Positions 10,034 to 22,763 are shown, counted from the first letter of the stretch. The stretch: DNA of 64,000 bases from Paulownia fortunei (GCA_019321725.1 CM033118.1:8644071-8708070), one strand, 5' to 3'. Made by a program: numbers and translations. Notes: a model not told the origin generated them from the letters alone.

Positions 10034-11718
10034 AATTTATTCTTAATGGTTTCAACTAATAGTGTATATATTATGTTGTTTCACCATTATTTTCAAATAA
10101 GTCACATTTCAAGTAATATCTTCTAAACTCTACTTTTCTATCTAATTTTGACAGTAGAGACAATATATCGATTAGGTTGGGGGAGAGGATAGTTGATATC
10201 ATGTCTTGTTTGTTCAATGTGTGTTTTTCTAATTTTTTTCTAAAAAAATAATAATTTCAAGTGTGTTTTCTTTTGGGTCCGTCGAAACTATGAAAAGGTG
10301 ACAGAGTAAAGGACAACTTTAACACTCTTGAGATGTACCCCTATTTTTATTTGTGTAACATGGCAAGTTTGTGAAGTTTTTAACAAAAGTTTGTGAATTG
10401 TCAATTTTTTTTATTTGTAGATGTTGTTCCAACTTCAATGATTAAAATTAAGTACGAATAATGTGGTTTGATTGATGATGAGTGTTATTTTGGACTTTTA
10501 TATTGTTCTTTGGTTAACATATATTTGTGATAATTATACTCAAATCTTTTCACACAAATAGTTAAGTTATTCGGTGTGGAGATAAGCATGTCAAAATAGG
10601 TAGTCTTATGCCCTCGCTTTAATCATCACTTGGATTTTCGACATGTAGGGATTGAGTGTTAGAACTTTTTCTTTTGGTTTATCGAGTTGAATGATTGATT
10701 GAGCACCACTTGAAAAATGATTAAGGCATTAGGCTTTCTAGCACCATGGTCAAATCATCTTGTTCTCCATGTGATGTCCCAAGAAAACATTCCCTATAAT
10801 GAGCCACTTTGGGCCTTTCAAAAAATAAACTTTTTTTTGTGGTAACCATATCTTCTTATTTAGTTTAAATACACTATTATCCTACCATTGTTCAAAAAAT
10901 GACTTGGAGCTTAAGAGACATTCCATTGACAATGTGAGCTTGCAAAAGAAATTTGGATTGGAATAGAAGATAATTGTGGGGGTGCTTCTCATCAAAAATA
11001 AAAATTTGCAAAGTGTTAAAAATATTATGAGTTGCAACTGAAAATGGGACGTTCCAAAATCAATCAATTCAATAATAATAGGCCCATGTGTTGAAATTCA
11101 TAGAGTATGAGAATTCTTTATTGATAAACTATATGTCTCTAATCCCATGAAATTTTTAGAACATTTGTTGCATCTTATCCTTTTATTTCTTAGCTACATC
11201 AGTACCTTTTGGCCCCATTACAATCATTGTTGAAGACCTTTTGATTTTGTGTGGTGCATTTGGTGTAGTGGAGATTTGTACCAAATGAGGAGCATATGAT
11301 GTTTAACTCTTCCATTAGAGGTTGGGTTATGGTTTTGTGAGGTTCCATGGGATTTCACTTATTTGATGCATGCATGGTTTCATCACTATTGATATTAACT
11401 ATTTACACACACACACACACTTGAGTATACTTATTGTAGAAATATATTGATTTTTGAATGACTAAAGGTTAGATTCAACACTTATTTGATTTCATTTCCA
11501 TATTACTTTGCTGCTTCCTGAGAATAATGGTTGGAAGTTAGTTATTATAAGTGTTTGTGGGTATCACCACTGGAAAACCTCATGAGACTATAACTCGTCC
11601 TCTCTAGGCCACCCAGGGGTTTAAAGGCTTGTTGCATATGCTAATGCAATTGTGATTTCCTACGAAAGTGGATTAGTTTAGGTGTTTAGGCTTGCTCAAG
11701 GAAGAGCAAAGGTTAAGT
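10034..11718. other. Noncoding tail of right Athila-like element
   Basis: AT-rich sequence between the LOG-like copy and the 3' LTR with no convincing frame. A purine-rich GGTTGGGGGAGAGGATAG block at about 10166-10184 resembles a polypurine tract and might be a secondary tract. A short (AC)8 run lies at 11405-11420. Confidence 0.45.
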
Positions 11719-11729
11719 GTGAGGGAAAT
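11719..11729 (+). promoter_or_regulatory. Polypurine tract, right element
   Basis: GTGAGGGAAAT directly precedes the LTR start TGATAAGGGC. In this class of element the tract is the primer for plus-strand DNA synthesis. Its position fixes the left border of the 3' LTR. Confidence 0.6.
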
Positions 11730-13679
11730 TGATAAGGGCATATTTTGTCATATTCTTTATCAAATCCTTTATACTTTTTTTATTTTATTCTTGTTAATAT
11801 TATAGTTTTATTAGAGTTTTGTGTTAGGAAATTAATGAACAAAAAGAGATAAAAAAGAGCCAAAATATAATCAAAGAAGACAACACGTTTCGTGAGCAAG
11901 TTGGAAGATAATATTTCATTAGATCAAAGAAACAACACAATTAGAAGATAAGAGTCATTTTTGCTTAAGTCCATCATGTGTAGATCAAAATATATGCAAC
12001 AAATCACTTTGACTTTACAAGTGATTGTTGTGCATGCATTAAATTTAAAGTAAGTATGTTTCCAAACTTGTGAGTTTTTCGTATTTTGGGCATAACTCTA
12101 TGTCCAATTGACCTGAGTCTTGCTTCATTTGAAAGTCAAGAGATAGAACTACAACTTTGTTGTTGGAAACTCCTCCAATTCGGCCTTAATTAAAGCAGAA
12201 AATTCATTCAAGTGTGTGTATTGGAAGGAATCTATATATGCTGACACATCTCCTTAAATCAAGCATAAATTTCTCCCTAGTGGTTGGAATTAGGTGATTC
12301 AACTTAAAAAATAAAGGTAACAGACAAATCTATAACTTTTTGTTAAACACTTTTCCAAAATTAGCTGATTGTATGAAAAAAAATATGACAAAATTCGAAT
12401 CTCAAAAGGACATGTGAATTTAGAGTACATTTGAAGTTAATTTGGAGTGTATTTGGAGATGCCAATTTAGGCACTCTTCTACTATAAATAAGGGGCTATT
12501 GGATGGCATTCAAAACACACAAAAACCCTTAGAGGAGGAAAGAAAATTTTATTGTTGTCTTTCTTTAGGCTAAGTTTTATAGTAATAATGTAAGTTTTCT
12601 ATTAGTAATAGAATTGTATTCTCTAGTTTGTTTAGTCTTTTCTACTATCATTATGTTTTTCTAAATTTTATTTAGCTAAGGAGAAATGGTGAATCTCTTG
12701 ATGGAGGAAAATAAATGGTTATAAAGGTGCATAATGTTCAGGTGTGTTGTATTATTATTTTAATTTTTTATTAAAACCCTCCTTCCTTTGTGGCGATTCT
12801 TGATTTACATATCATTAACGGCACAATAAAAATACTTGAGTTCATTTAAATTATTTTATGATTTTACTACACTGACTACTAACGTGAAATCTTGATTTGT
12901 TGTAGACAAAAATGTGCATAAATACTTGATCCATAAATAAGTGTTGGCTTAAAATTCTTCTTGTTTAGTGGCAATTCTTGATTTTTGTATCACCAATGGC
13001 ACAATAAATATTTGAGTTCATTTAGCTTGATGTACGGTTCTACTACACCGACTGCTAATGTGAAACTTGAATTTATTGTAGACAAAGGTGTGTGTTAATA
13101 TTTAATTCCGTAAATAAGTGTTGGCATTAAAACCTTTCTTGTTTTGTTATAGTTCTTGATTTATGTATCACCAATGGCAAAAAAAATATTAGGTTCATTT
13201 AGCTTGATGGATTGTTCTACTACACCGACTGCTAACGTGAAACATTAATTTGTTGTAAACAAAAGTGTGTATAAATACTTGATCTCATAAACAAGTATTA
13301 GTGTTAAGAGATAATTTGCAAACAAAAAGACAATATCATGATTAACTTAATGCATGAACTATTTGATAATATCTTTCCATTGGAACCTTTATTATGTATT
13401 GATTCCAATATTAGCATTTAAAAGAGATAAAAATAATAAATAATCGTTCCTTTATCCAAACTCAAGAGCGGAACCCTAATCCTCAATACTGTTATTACTT
13501 TGATTTCTTAGTTATAGCATAAATTTTTCTTTATATTCTAAACCACATAAAACCCATTTTTTAAGAAATATAATCCTGAAAACTTTAAATAACTTCCCAG
13601 TAAATCGACCTCGGATTTTCAAAAAAAAAAATTACTTGATACAACATGCACTTAAGTTTGTAATCTTAAAGTTGTAGCA
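11730..13679 (+). repeat. 3' LTR of right Athila-like element
   Basis: About 1,950 bp from TGATAAGGGC to GTTGTAGCA (TG..CA ends), preceded by a polypurine tract. It is the inverted homologue of 1440-3350. Matching landmarks include TCGTGAGCAAGTTGGAAGATAATATTTCATT near 11893, a TATAAATA-containing stretch near 12484, three ~176-bp repeats (about 12860, 13040 and 13216), and CTCAAGAGCGGA near 13464. The TATA-like position about 750 bp into the LTR could be the promoter, but this is inference. Confidence 0.75.
12830..13300. repeat. ~176-bp tandem repeats in right LTR
   Basis: Three copies, each containing CTACTACACCGACTGCTAA.GTGAAA and a following AAATACTTGAT..ATAAATAAGTGTT. They are the inverted counterparts of the arrays at 1800-2300 and 6220-6720. 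Confidence 0.75.
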
Positions 13680-14629
13680 TGTTCTATTTAAAAGAGGTTT
13701 GGATTTGTTCTTACAAATTCTTCACAAAAAGAAAATAACTTGAGTTATTTTTTATCATCATCACCATCCAAAAGCATCAAGTATAAGTTTTGAACTAAAT
13801 ACTTGATGTTGATATGTTTTATTTATGGGTATGAAATTGCACAGCGGATCAATCGCATCAGGTTCTAGGATACATTATTTGCATGTGAAGCATGTTTTAT
13901 TTAACCTTTGTGCTTAGTATCTCGGAACCGCACGAACCCAACAAAATACCCCTTTTGTAATCTTCATCCCACCTTGACCAAGGATTTCTAAAGTCAAGTA
14001 CCATGCAAAATATATGAGAACCTATTCATCTAGACAGGTGATGAATCATTTTTTAGCCACTCATTAACCTCCAAATATGATTATACTGCACCTAAAATAT
14101 TTCTCTTATAATTGTGAGGTAATTAGAAAATAAATGAAAGTACAATATACCATGTATAAGGTTACGATGGTGCTTCGAGTTTAAGAACTAATTTCTGCAC
14201 TATCGTAATAAGAAAATTTTCATTCGACAATATATTGTTTCTAATTGAAAATTTCTAAATGAGATTATTTAGTATACTTATTCCCTAACAAGTACCCACA
14301 TATATATACTAGTATCACAGCACTGATACCGATGAAACAAGGCATTATCTTTATGAGTCTGTATCGTTTGTGTAAGTCTTACTAGATTCATTGATGTCCC
14401 ATCTCATGATTCTCGACTTGAAATATTTTAAAACCAAAGTCATAAAAGCATATTCTGCAATCACCATCCTATGCGTGACTATGCCCCATAATTAACGGTT
14501 TAGGAACTTACATCTAAATTTAGTAATGTGCAATAAAGATGAAGAATTACTATTTTATTGATATTAATTGAAAAAGATCGTTTTATAATATTATAATAAG
14601 TGATCAATTTAATGGACTCGTCGGGTACT
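13680..14629. other. AT-rich spacer, nothing recognised
   Basis: No frame or family recognised. The text between about 13870 and 14510 is somewhat richer in GC than its neighbours and has the feel of an old LTR fragment, but I cannot pair it with anything else in the window. Confidence 0.4.
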
Positions 14630-15960
14630 ATTATAATATATAAATGTATATATATTAGTCAAAATTGAAATACATGAAAGCTTGTTTTAATATTGAATTT
14701 AATAAAACTTTATGTTATTCCATTATTTTAAGTTTTAATTTAAGTAAATGGGGTAATTATTTTAAAAGTTAAGTAATTTTTTTTGTTTGACTCTGTATCT
14801 ACTTATATAATTCTAAGTGTTAACATATTTTTTATTGAAATTTAATCTTCTCATTAAAAAAATATATATTATTTTTAAGTTAATCAACATGTTATTTTTA
14901 AATTCATAAAAAATTCAAAAGTTCTACAATTCAAATAAAGTAATTTAATAATAAATATATGAAAAATTAAATCATCATTGTTACAATCTATCAATATAAA
15001 GAAACCCCAAAAAGTTTTCTATCAAAAAATTCATTCTATTAATTTCTTAACTAAAAAGCCTAAAAGTAATTTAATCAACTTGAATGAAAAGTTGATGGGA
15101 TTTTCTTTTCAAGACTCAGAAATATTTTCATGATCTTTTTAAATATAAAAATTTGTTTAAAGAGTTTTTAGTAATTTTTCACGATTTTGTTTTATATCAA
15201 AGTTGTCTAAATGATTACTCACCCAAGTCGTTTTCATCAACAAACCTGACAAAGCCACAACCTTTTTCACGGTCAGTATTTGAATGAACTACTACTACTT
15301 TTTCATTTTTTGGTGAGTAATTCTTTGAGACGATTCGGCAATAAAACAAAATATCTAAATTACTAAAACATTTTTAAATGATTTTTATACCTGAAAGACT
15401 CTTGAACATGTATCTCAATTTAGAAAATAAATTACATCAACCTTTTATTCTAAAAAATCCAATCGTTAAATTTCATTCTAACACCATTAAGATTTCGTAA
15501 TTTGCGCATTGAATAACCATTAAGAAATTAATATTTTGTAATTTTTTAATAGAAATTGTTTTTTTGGTTTCTTTAAATTGATATGGTATCAATGATGATC
15601 TTGGTTTTTGTATGTTCATTATTGAGTTTCTTTATTTGAATCATTAAACTTTTAGAATTTTTATTAACATAACAATAACATGTTGATTAACTTTAAAATA
15701 AATCTTTTTTTTTTTCATTTTTAAAAAGATTAAATTTCAGTAAGTTTTATGTTAATGTAGTAAAAAATTTAAATAATTAGATTTAGAGTCAAATAAAATT
15801 TTTATTTTGATTTTCAAATTAATTACACTATATTACTTGAATTATTAAAATTGAAAATAATACTTCTATGCAAAGTTTCACTAAGTTGAATATTTAAAAA
15901 AAAAATCCTAATACATTTTAATCATGACACACACACACACATATATATATCATAACATTT
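14630..15960. mobile_element. Long foldback (inverted-repeat) element
   Basis: Two arms of roughly 550-600 bp are inverted repeats of each other. Paired landmarks are: AGTTAATCAACATGTTATT at about 14877 with AATAACATGTTGATTAACTT at 15671; TCAAATAAAG at 14930 with CTTTATTTGAA at 15631; AAATCATCATTGTTAC at 14970 with ATCAATGATGATC at 15587; TTTGACTC at 14788 with GAGTCAAAT at 15786; and AATGATTACTCACC at 15210 with GGTGAGTAATTC at 15312. The unpaired centre is about 15225-15305. There is no ORF. Non-autonomous foldback DNA elements (Mutator-like with long terminal repeats, or FB type) look like this. Target duplications are not obvious. Confidence 0.7.
15927..15950. repeat. (AC)n(AT)n microsatellite
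   Basis: Seven AC units followed by five AT units at the outer edge of the foldback element's right arm. Confidence 0.9.
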
Positions 15961-18009
15961 CTCATTTATCTTTTTTATTAAAATAAATAACTATACAACT
16001 TATCTCAAAAAATATACTATAATAAAAAACAAGAACTAAAGTGTAATATTGTAATTCTATTTTGACCTTTTTTCTGTGCACCGCACCCATGACTATTTTT
16101 CGACAAAAAATCATTGAAAAGTGATTTAAAGGACTAATGTGGAAAATATTTTAAACTTTAGATGGGTAAACCCATGATTTTAACTGTGGGGATGAAAGTG
16201 ACACTGAAACTAAATTTAGGGACTATATTACAATATACTGAATAATTATAGAAAGCCATAATAGCTGAATAATTCGTGTAGTATCACATATGTATAATTT
16301 GTAGCTATCAAGAATCATTAGTGTTATTTAATGATTATGATAGTATTGGTACTATATATGGCGTAATTATTTAATAAAGCAAAAATAAATATAAATGTCT
16401 TAAGTTTAGTGGACTTAAGATTTTGTTATCCATCGAGTTGTGTAGCCAAGATTTTTAAGTTTAATGGACTGCGCCATTTTAGAATTGAGGGACAAGGGCT
16501 ATTTAGGGGAGGAGGAAGACAATTATTTGGGCCAAATTTAATTTCATTTTATCATTTTACTTTTAAAAAAGAAAAAAAGAAAAAAAAAGTTAGCAGAAAC
16601 CATGAAGGGTGACTCTACCCTCATTTCTATCAGAAGTCATGATTTTGCAAGTCTTTAAAAGTCAATTTCAAAATAATGAATTCTAATAAAGTTGAAAATA
16701 ATTTTAGTTTCATATGACAAATGTCTCTGCAAAATAGCAGTCATGTAAACTCCTATGGACTGCCCAGTAGATGGTGATATTATCAATATTTGCTTTTCTT
16801 TTAAAAGCAATGTATACCAAGTAAAATTAAACTTATTCAACTTAAAATGAGTTTTTGCACAGCCTTAGCTTCATGATAAATTACAACTAACAAATTGAGT
16901 ATTGTTCTATAAGAAAAGACATTTTAATTAATTTATTGAAATTAATTGGAGAAATTAAAGCATAATTGATAATTCTATGTAACGATATAGTTTCATATCG
17001 GAACAAGTGTTTGTATTAAAATAGTTTTATTGATACTTTAAAATTTAAAATTTAAATTTCAAGAATCGTTTAGCATATAAAATAATATTCTCTACTTGCA
17101 TTGCTTGTGTTGTACTCTACTAGTAACTTTTAAAAATTCCTAAAAGGGTAAGGTTAAAACTCCAAGACATTACAGCTAAAAAATTTTGGGTTTCAATTCT
17201 ACCTATATGTGAGTGTTTATATATTTTTACAGTAGTTGATTATTTGATTATAAATTATTCGTAGTTAAAACTGATTGTTAATTACTAATTAGTATATGAT
17301 ATATATAATCAATTCACAGAAAAAAAAAACAAATAAATATTAAAATTAATTCCATTACAAGACAATCTTGACGGTTTGCAAGTTACAAAATACAAACCAT
17401 TGAAATAGTTAGAAAATAATAAAAAGGTCTAAGAGATGAATTTGACATGGAAGGAGATATGCTTTAACATAATGACATGTTCGTAATAAGTATTTCAATG
17501 AAATTATGAGACTAATATTCACATTTTCTAGTACAAATTTATGTCAAACGTATAATTCCATTTTCAGTGCATCAGTGTCTCTCACTTGATTTTTAATCTC
17601 ATTACTTCCTACAATTTAACACCTCAAAGTAAATAATGGGCAACACACGACCGTTTTCTAGATATACTAAAATAAGTAACTTTCTAGTCGATGCAATACT
17701 TATGTATAGGATGTTCAATCAATAAAATAGAAGCGAATTAAATCAAATTAAATTTTTGACTAAAAAAAAAAATATTATGATTTCAGTATACTAAAATGTC
17801 ATATCAAATGTCATATCAAATGTCGAACTGAATTATTTGTTCACCTTGATTATTTTCAAATATTTCAATTCTGTATTTTGGTTAATCAATTTTTTTAAAA
17901 ATAAAAAATAGTTAAAAGATTAAATGTTAAAATCATAACTATATTTTTAATTATTATTTTGTTATTTTTGATAAGTGAAAAATGATAATAGTATAAAAAT
18001 AAATAAAAC

Positions 18010-18055
<46 letters not shown>

Positions 18056-18200
18056 CCAATAATTTGTTATTCAATACGATTAGGTAAATAAAAAATAAAA
18101 ATCTAAATGAATTTTCCCAAAAATAAAATTCGAATGTCGAATAAAGTATTCAATTCAATCGGTACATAATGATTTTTTTATGTATGTTTGATTCAATCGA
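15961..18200. other. AT-rich intergenic DNA with microsatellite
   Basis: No gene recognised. The ORF-like stretch at 16409-16612 is low-complexity and runs into a poly-A/lysine tract, so I do not call it. The remaining text is AT-rich with frequent short repeats. Confidence 0.5.
18011..18053. repeat. (TA)7(TG)14 compound microsatellite
   Basis: A TA run merging into a TG run of about 29 bases; probably length-polymorphic. Confidence 0.9.
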
Positions 18201-18201
18201 A

Positions 18202-18502
18202 TTAACGAAGTGTGAACAGCCCACTCAAAACCATGCTCAATGACAGAAATTTATGCGCTGCTGAAATACAAGTATTTCTAGAATCAATTTCTCCTGCCAT
18301 TCTCCAAAGGGTCCAAATCTGGCATCCCATCTCGTACGCTGAATCCCAGTTGTGCACCGCATTCATGCCGAAAGTGAGTGGTTTCCATTTCTGTAGATGG
18401 GGAATGAAACCCATTTTCTTCCATGATTCTATTGAATGCATGAGTTGCCCAACTAAGGGGTTCAGAAGAAAAAAAGGTAAAAAACCAATAACTTGAATAC
18501 AT
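18202..18502 (-). other. Unidentified GC-richer gene-like fragment
   Basis: A 300-bp island of near-normal coding composition in AT-rich DNA. All three strands/frames that stay open here are short. Minus-strand frames read either SWATHAFNRIMEENGFHSPS... or MHSIESWKKMGFIPHLQKW...GCQIWTLWRMAGEI... and the plus strand is open from 18212 to 18496. I do not recognise a family in any of them. It may be a lone exon of a lost gene, since it lies upstream of a decayed LTR and on the same side as the phosphatase pseudogene. No splice sites could be assigned. Confidence 0.25.
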
Positions 18503-18559
18503 TCAGTAGAGGGATTATATACAAACTAATTTACAACAGTCATATTTTATCTAGTCAAT

Positions 18560-20708
18560 AAAATTTCTATTAGCTAATTAGATTTCGCCGATTGGTAATA
18601 AATAATCTTTTTTAGTTTAATATCAATAAAAGACAATTATTTACTTTTATTTACTTTTATTAAATTTAGATTAAGTCTCTTAGATCAGATATAGCTACTA
18701 CAGGATATGGTTGTGATGGCAATAATAAAACATAGTTGGGAGAATGTTTATTTTCATTAACATTAGTGTGGTGACATTAACTCATATACATGGTATTTGT
18801 TACAAAATAAGTTCACTAAACAAATCCCTAAGAAGTTTCTAATTGGATATTATCAAATTTTCGAATAAAGAATTTCTCCATTATAATAGTGCAAGGGTAG
18901 TCTTTTGACTTGAAACGTTATGGTAATTTTGTATTTAATTGATTTTGTTTTGACTTATTATCTAATTATATGAGTAATTACCAAGATAATAAGTTGAACA
19001 TTATTTAACTAAATATGGAGGTTTGTGAATGTCAATTCATCACTCATCCAGAAGAATTAGCGAATCTCTTATGTTTTTATCATGGTGCTTGATTTAGGAG
19101 TTCTTGGCCAAAGTGAGATGATAATTAAAAAGAGTTTCTAATTATATCAAATAATTAAAATCAAGTCACTAGGGATTGATACATAGTAATTGAGCTACAT
19201 TGGGGTTTGATTACTACTTCATGTTATAGGTTTAATTGGGAGATTGGTTAATAGAAGGACCTCAACTACATAGCAATCGTAATGAAAAAGGTTCACTACG
19301 TTACTTATATCTAGGTCTTCATAACACGTTGTTAAAGTTCACAATGATTTATAGATATCTTAGAATTAATGGGATGATTAATTAAAAATAATTAATTAAT
19401 CATAATAATTTGATTATCTAATTAGATCACAAGTGTTGTGGACCTTAACTAACTTGTTTGCGAACCTAAGGTATACACACTTGCTCGAACAAATTAATTT
19501 CAAATTAAAAAATTAATCCAAAGATTGTATTAGACAAATTAATTAATTTATTTGAGCTTCAATTGATTCAAGAGTTGAATTAACAAATTTATCAATTGAT
19601 TGGATTTATTAATTGAGCCTACTGAGAGTAGGAAAACTCCACTAAAAGCAATTAATTAATTGATAAGATAGTTATATAAATAAATATTTAATTCAATTCA
19701 AGTGTTGGATTAAATATTTAATTGATAATATCAATTAATGGGCTTGGATTTGGGCTTAATTTAATTATTTAGAGCCCATATAAACATGTGATTTATGGAT
19801 TCTAATGTAAGGAAATAATTAAAGCAGCAAGACTTTCCAAAAGAGTCTCATTAGGATATGAAAAATATTTTAGATTGCATTTGAATTGAAAGATTTGAAT
19901 TTAAAGAGAAAATTTGGGGAAATTATTTCAAATGACTATATATAAAATAGATTTAAAATTTACTACAATAATTCAAAAAACAGCTCAAAATATAATTTCA
20001 AACATTTGAAATTTATTGTATCATGATATTATCCAAACAAATTCAATGAATTTATTATTATGAATTTAAAATTTTAAATTCATGGAGAAATTATTTCAAA
20101 TGGCTCAATATAAAATGAATTTAAAATATATTACAATAACTCAAAAAAAAAACTCAAAATAAAAGCTCAAACATTTAAAATTCATTATATTATAATATTA
20201 TCCAAATAAATTTAATAAATTTATTATTATAAATTTAAAATTTTTAATTTCAAATTCATCTTTTCTGAATTGGACTTCAATCCTTTGTGGAATTGGACTT
20301 CCACTAGGAAGTGGCAGTCCTAAGTTGGACGGCCACAAGTGTGTATTTATACACTTTTTAGTCGATTTTTGACACACGCACTGGTATGAAAATGGGCCAC
20401 CTCCTTTCTCCTTCTCTCACTATTTTCTTCTCTTATTTTGTGTTCTTTATTTTAATCATATAAATAAGAAGTCAAAATTAAAATACTATATACACAAAGT
20501 GTTTGTGTATTTACTTCTATAAACCCTCGTCCAAAATTTCTTTGGTAAAATTATTGAATCAATACTACCAGTTTCAAACTTGTGTACGTTGAACGTTCGA
20601 GGTGTGGAATAAAAGAAGGGGAACCATCCAAGATATTAGTTATATAAATGTTAAAGTTTTCTAAATTGTAGTAATTTTTGTACTTCGTAGCATTGAACCT
20701 TTAACATC
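18560..20708 (+). repeat. Decayed solo LTR, same family as 23732-25959
   Basis: The order of landmarks follows the better-preserved LTR at 23732-25959. These are AAGTCTCTTAGATCAGATATAGCTAC near 18673 (versus AAGTCCTTAGACCAAATTTAGCTAC), a TTGGCCAAAG block near 19106, GGGTTTGATTACTACTT...AATTGGGAGATTGG near 19205, long ATTAATTAATT runs, a GAGCCCATATAAA block near 19770, and a 3' end reading GTACTTCGTAGCATTGAACCTTTAACA near 20683-20708. Borders are approximate and no target duplication is visible. No coding sequence is associated, so it is probably a solo LTR. Confidence 0.55.
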
Positions 20709-21303
20709 TTTTAGCTTCAACAAGTTGAAACGTTCAAGTCATATTCTAAATTATATACACTAAATAAGGGACAAACTTCTAAAATAAAATATAAAAATAA
20801 TATGATTTCTCTCAATATTGGATTCCAAAATGTGTTCATCCTGCACTTTTACAGTAGTTAATTCTATGCTACTCTTTCAGCAATGCTCACATTTATTTAA
20901 GTGTTTATACGTGTTGAGATTTTTCTAATGAAAATTTTATTGCATACTCTATTCCATTGCATTAATCGCATGTCACGTTCAAAATTCAATCCGCAAAATA
21001 TACACGTGGCGGGCCAATCGATGGAATGCAACCAAAGTATGCAATAGGATTTGCAGAAGAAAATCCAATCCGATGAACGGATGACATTACCTCTTGTATA
21101 TAGTTAATGAACATGTATGAACATATCAATAAATCTGAGTGTAGCCCAGAATGAGCAAATTTTGAACTTGGCTAAAGGCCTTCTTCTTTATGGTTTGCCC
21201 TTATTCAGGGGGCTTCACACAGGGTGTTTTGAATATGAACTGTAATAATTGCTCCTTCCAGTTCAGTGTATTTCTCATATCAAGTTAAAAGCAAGTTCAG
21301 AAG
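20709..21303. other. Spacer downstream of phosphatase pseudogene
   Basis: AT-rich with a slightly GC-richer patch at 21130-21240 that may be the old 3' untranslated region of the minus-strand phosphatase pseudogene. No other frame seen. Confidence 0.4.
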
Positions 21304-22763
21304 CTATTCACGAGCTAAGAAAATAAACCTTATTAAGCACTCACCGTTAATGTAATGTGGGAATGGGAAGAATTGGAGGTAGCAAACTGAAGAGACCACC
21401 GATCCTCCATTAAGTCATAACAGGGATCAGTAGAGTATGTATATGGTCCTCTAGCCCTGAGGGATTAATTCATAGAATTAAATTAAGTTTTGCAGTGAAC
21501 CACTTACCCAAGATTGATCCGGCAAATACATCAGTTCAATGATGCCAATAGTCGTCCACACAAGAAATGGCCACAAGCGCAGCAAAGAGATATGGTAGCA
21601 GAATAATGCAAAGTTTTGCCGCATGACCTCTTTTATCGAACACTTTGATTTTCCCACACAGGTACCATGCAAGAAAACCCAGATCTGCAAAGGAACCATG
21701 CCTATTGAGAATCATCAGATCATAGCGTCTACTAACCACATGTTTACGTCTTAAACCACGTCGTTATATCTCTTGATTTACTGCCGAAAGAGTTTATACA
21801 AATAAATCTCAAGAAGATGGCATTAAGTTTTGAATTTACGAAAATAAATTGGCATGCTTGATCAACAATTTGAATGCAATAATTATATGCAGAAATCCAT
21901 TATTTACATATCATTTGCTTGCTACCTACATGAAGAGTGCCCGCTCGGGAAGCTTTTATATCCTTCTTTCACAAGCTTTGCATCTCCAGTACACTAGACA
22001 TTACCATTGTTAGGATCAAATACCTGGACATGAACAATGAACTCTATGTAAGACAATAAAGGAACATACCATAAGAACACTATCAAAACCGAATTGTTCA
22101 AAATGATAGTAGTAGTGGTGATATTTTTCATGAAACAACTGGCGATACATACCAGTACACCATCAGGGAAGCACCTGTAGTAGAAGTTTGGGCAGGGCCG
22201 TCCAACAGCATCTTTTATTGAATCAGTTATGACTTCTGTTACCAGAACCGAATACGCAAGGCCTACAAAACGTATGCATAACTAGTTAGCTAAGCAATGA
22301 GGAATATTTGAACAACAAAAACATTTGAGTATCATTGTATGGTATACGAAGAAGGCCTTACCGAGTATAGCATGGTGTAAATCATAAACATCCCTTTTGC
22401 ACAAGTAATATATCAGAAATATGATGCAGGGCAAGACTACTGCATACATCTAGTTTACAACCAGAAACCAATGCACAACTACAAAAGTATTAAAGGCTTT
22501 GGGTCTAAAGCTATAAATAAAGGAAGTTACTGAATATATATGTACCGGGACAGCCCACATAGGCACAGTGTCTGGTATTTTCAAGGGGTATTTGAGGTCT
22601 GTCATCAACTCTGAGCTGACATAGCGATGAAACGGTTCTATCAGATTGAGACCACCATCGATTGCTGCTAGGAGTAGCAGAATCAGCCAGTCGTGCATAT
22701 GCACTCTCGCAAGCTTTCCTCCATGGGATTTCAAAGTGTGCCCTACAAACTGATTCCTCGCAT
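21304..22763 (-). pseudogene. Lipid phosphate phosphatase (PAP2 family) pseudogene, multi-exon
   Basis: Phosphatidate phosphatases of the plant LPP2/LPP3 group are membrane enzymes that dephosphorylate phosphatidic acid. Minus-strand exons: 22763-22546 (GHTLKSHGGKLARVHMHDW, LNLIEPFHRYV, YPLKIPDTVPMWAVPV); 22449-22362 (VVLPCIIFLIYYLCKRDVYDLHHAIL); 22262-22154 ([20 protein letters not shown]); 22023-about 21930 ([22 protein letters not shown]); about 21690-21490 ([32 protein letters not shown]); 21404-21304 (YLQFFPFP). Most introns keep GT/AG. Defects: KX6RP is now ..RPCP (22192-22194) and SRxDDYWHH is now SCVDDYWHH (21558-21560), so two catalytic arginines are cysteines. A TAG lies at 21994-21996, a TGA at the WHHW tryptophan (21536-21538), and the start region is out of frame. 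Introns mean it is a decayed resident gene copy, not a retrocopy. Confidence 0.88.
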
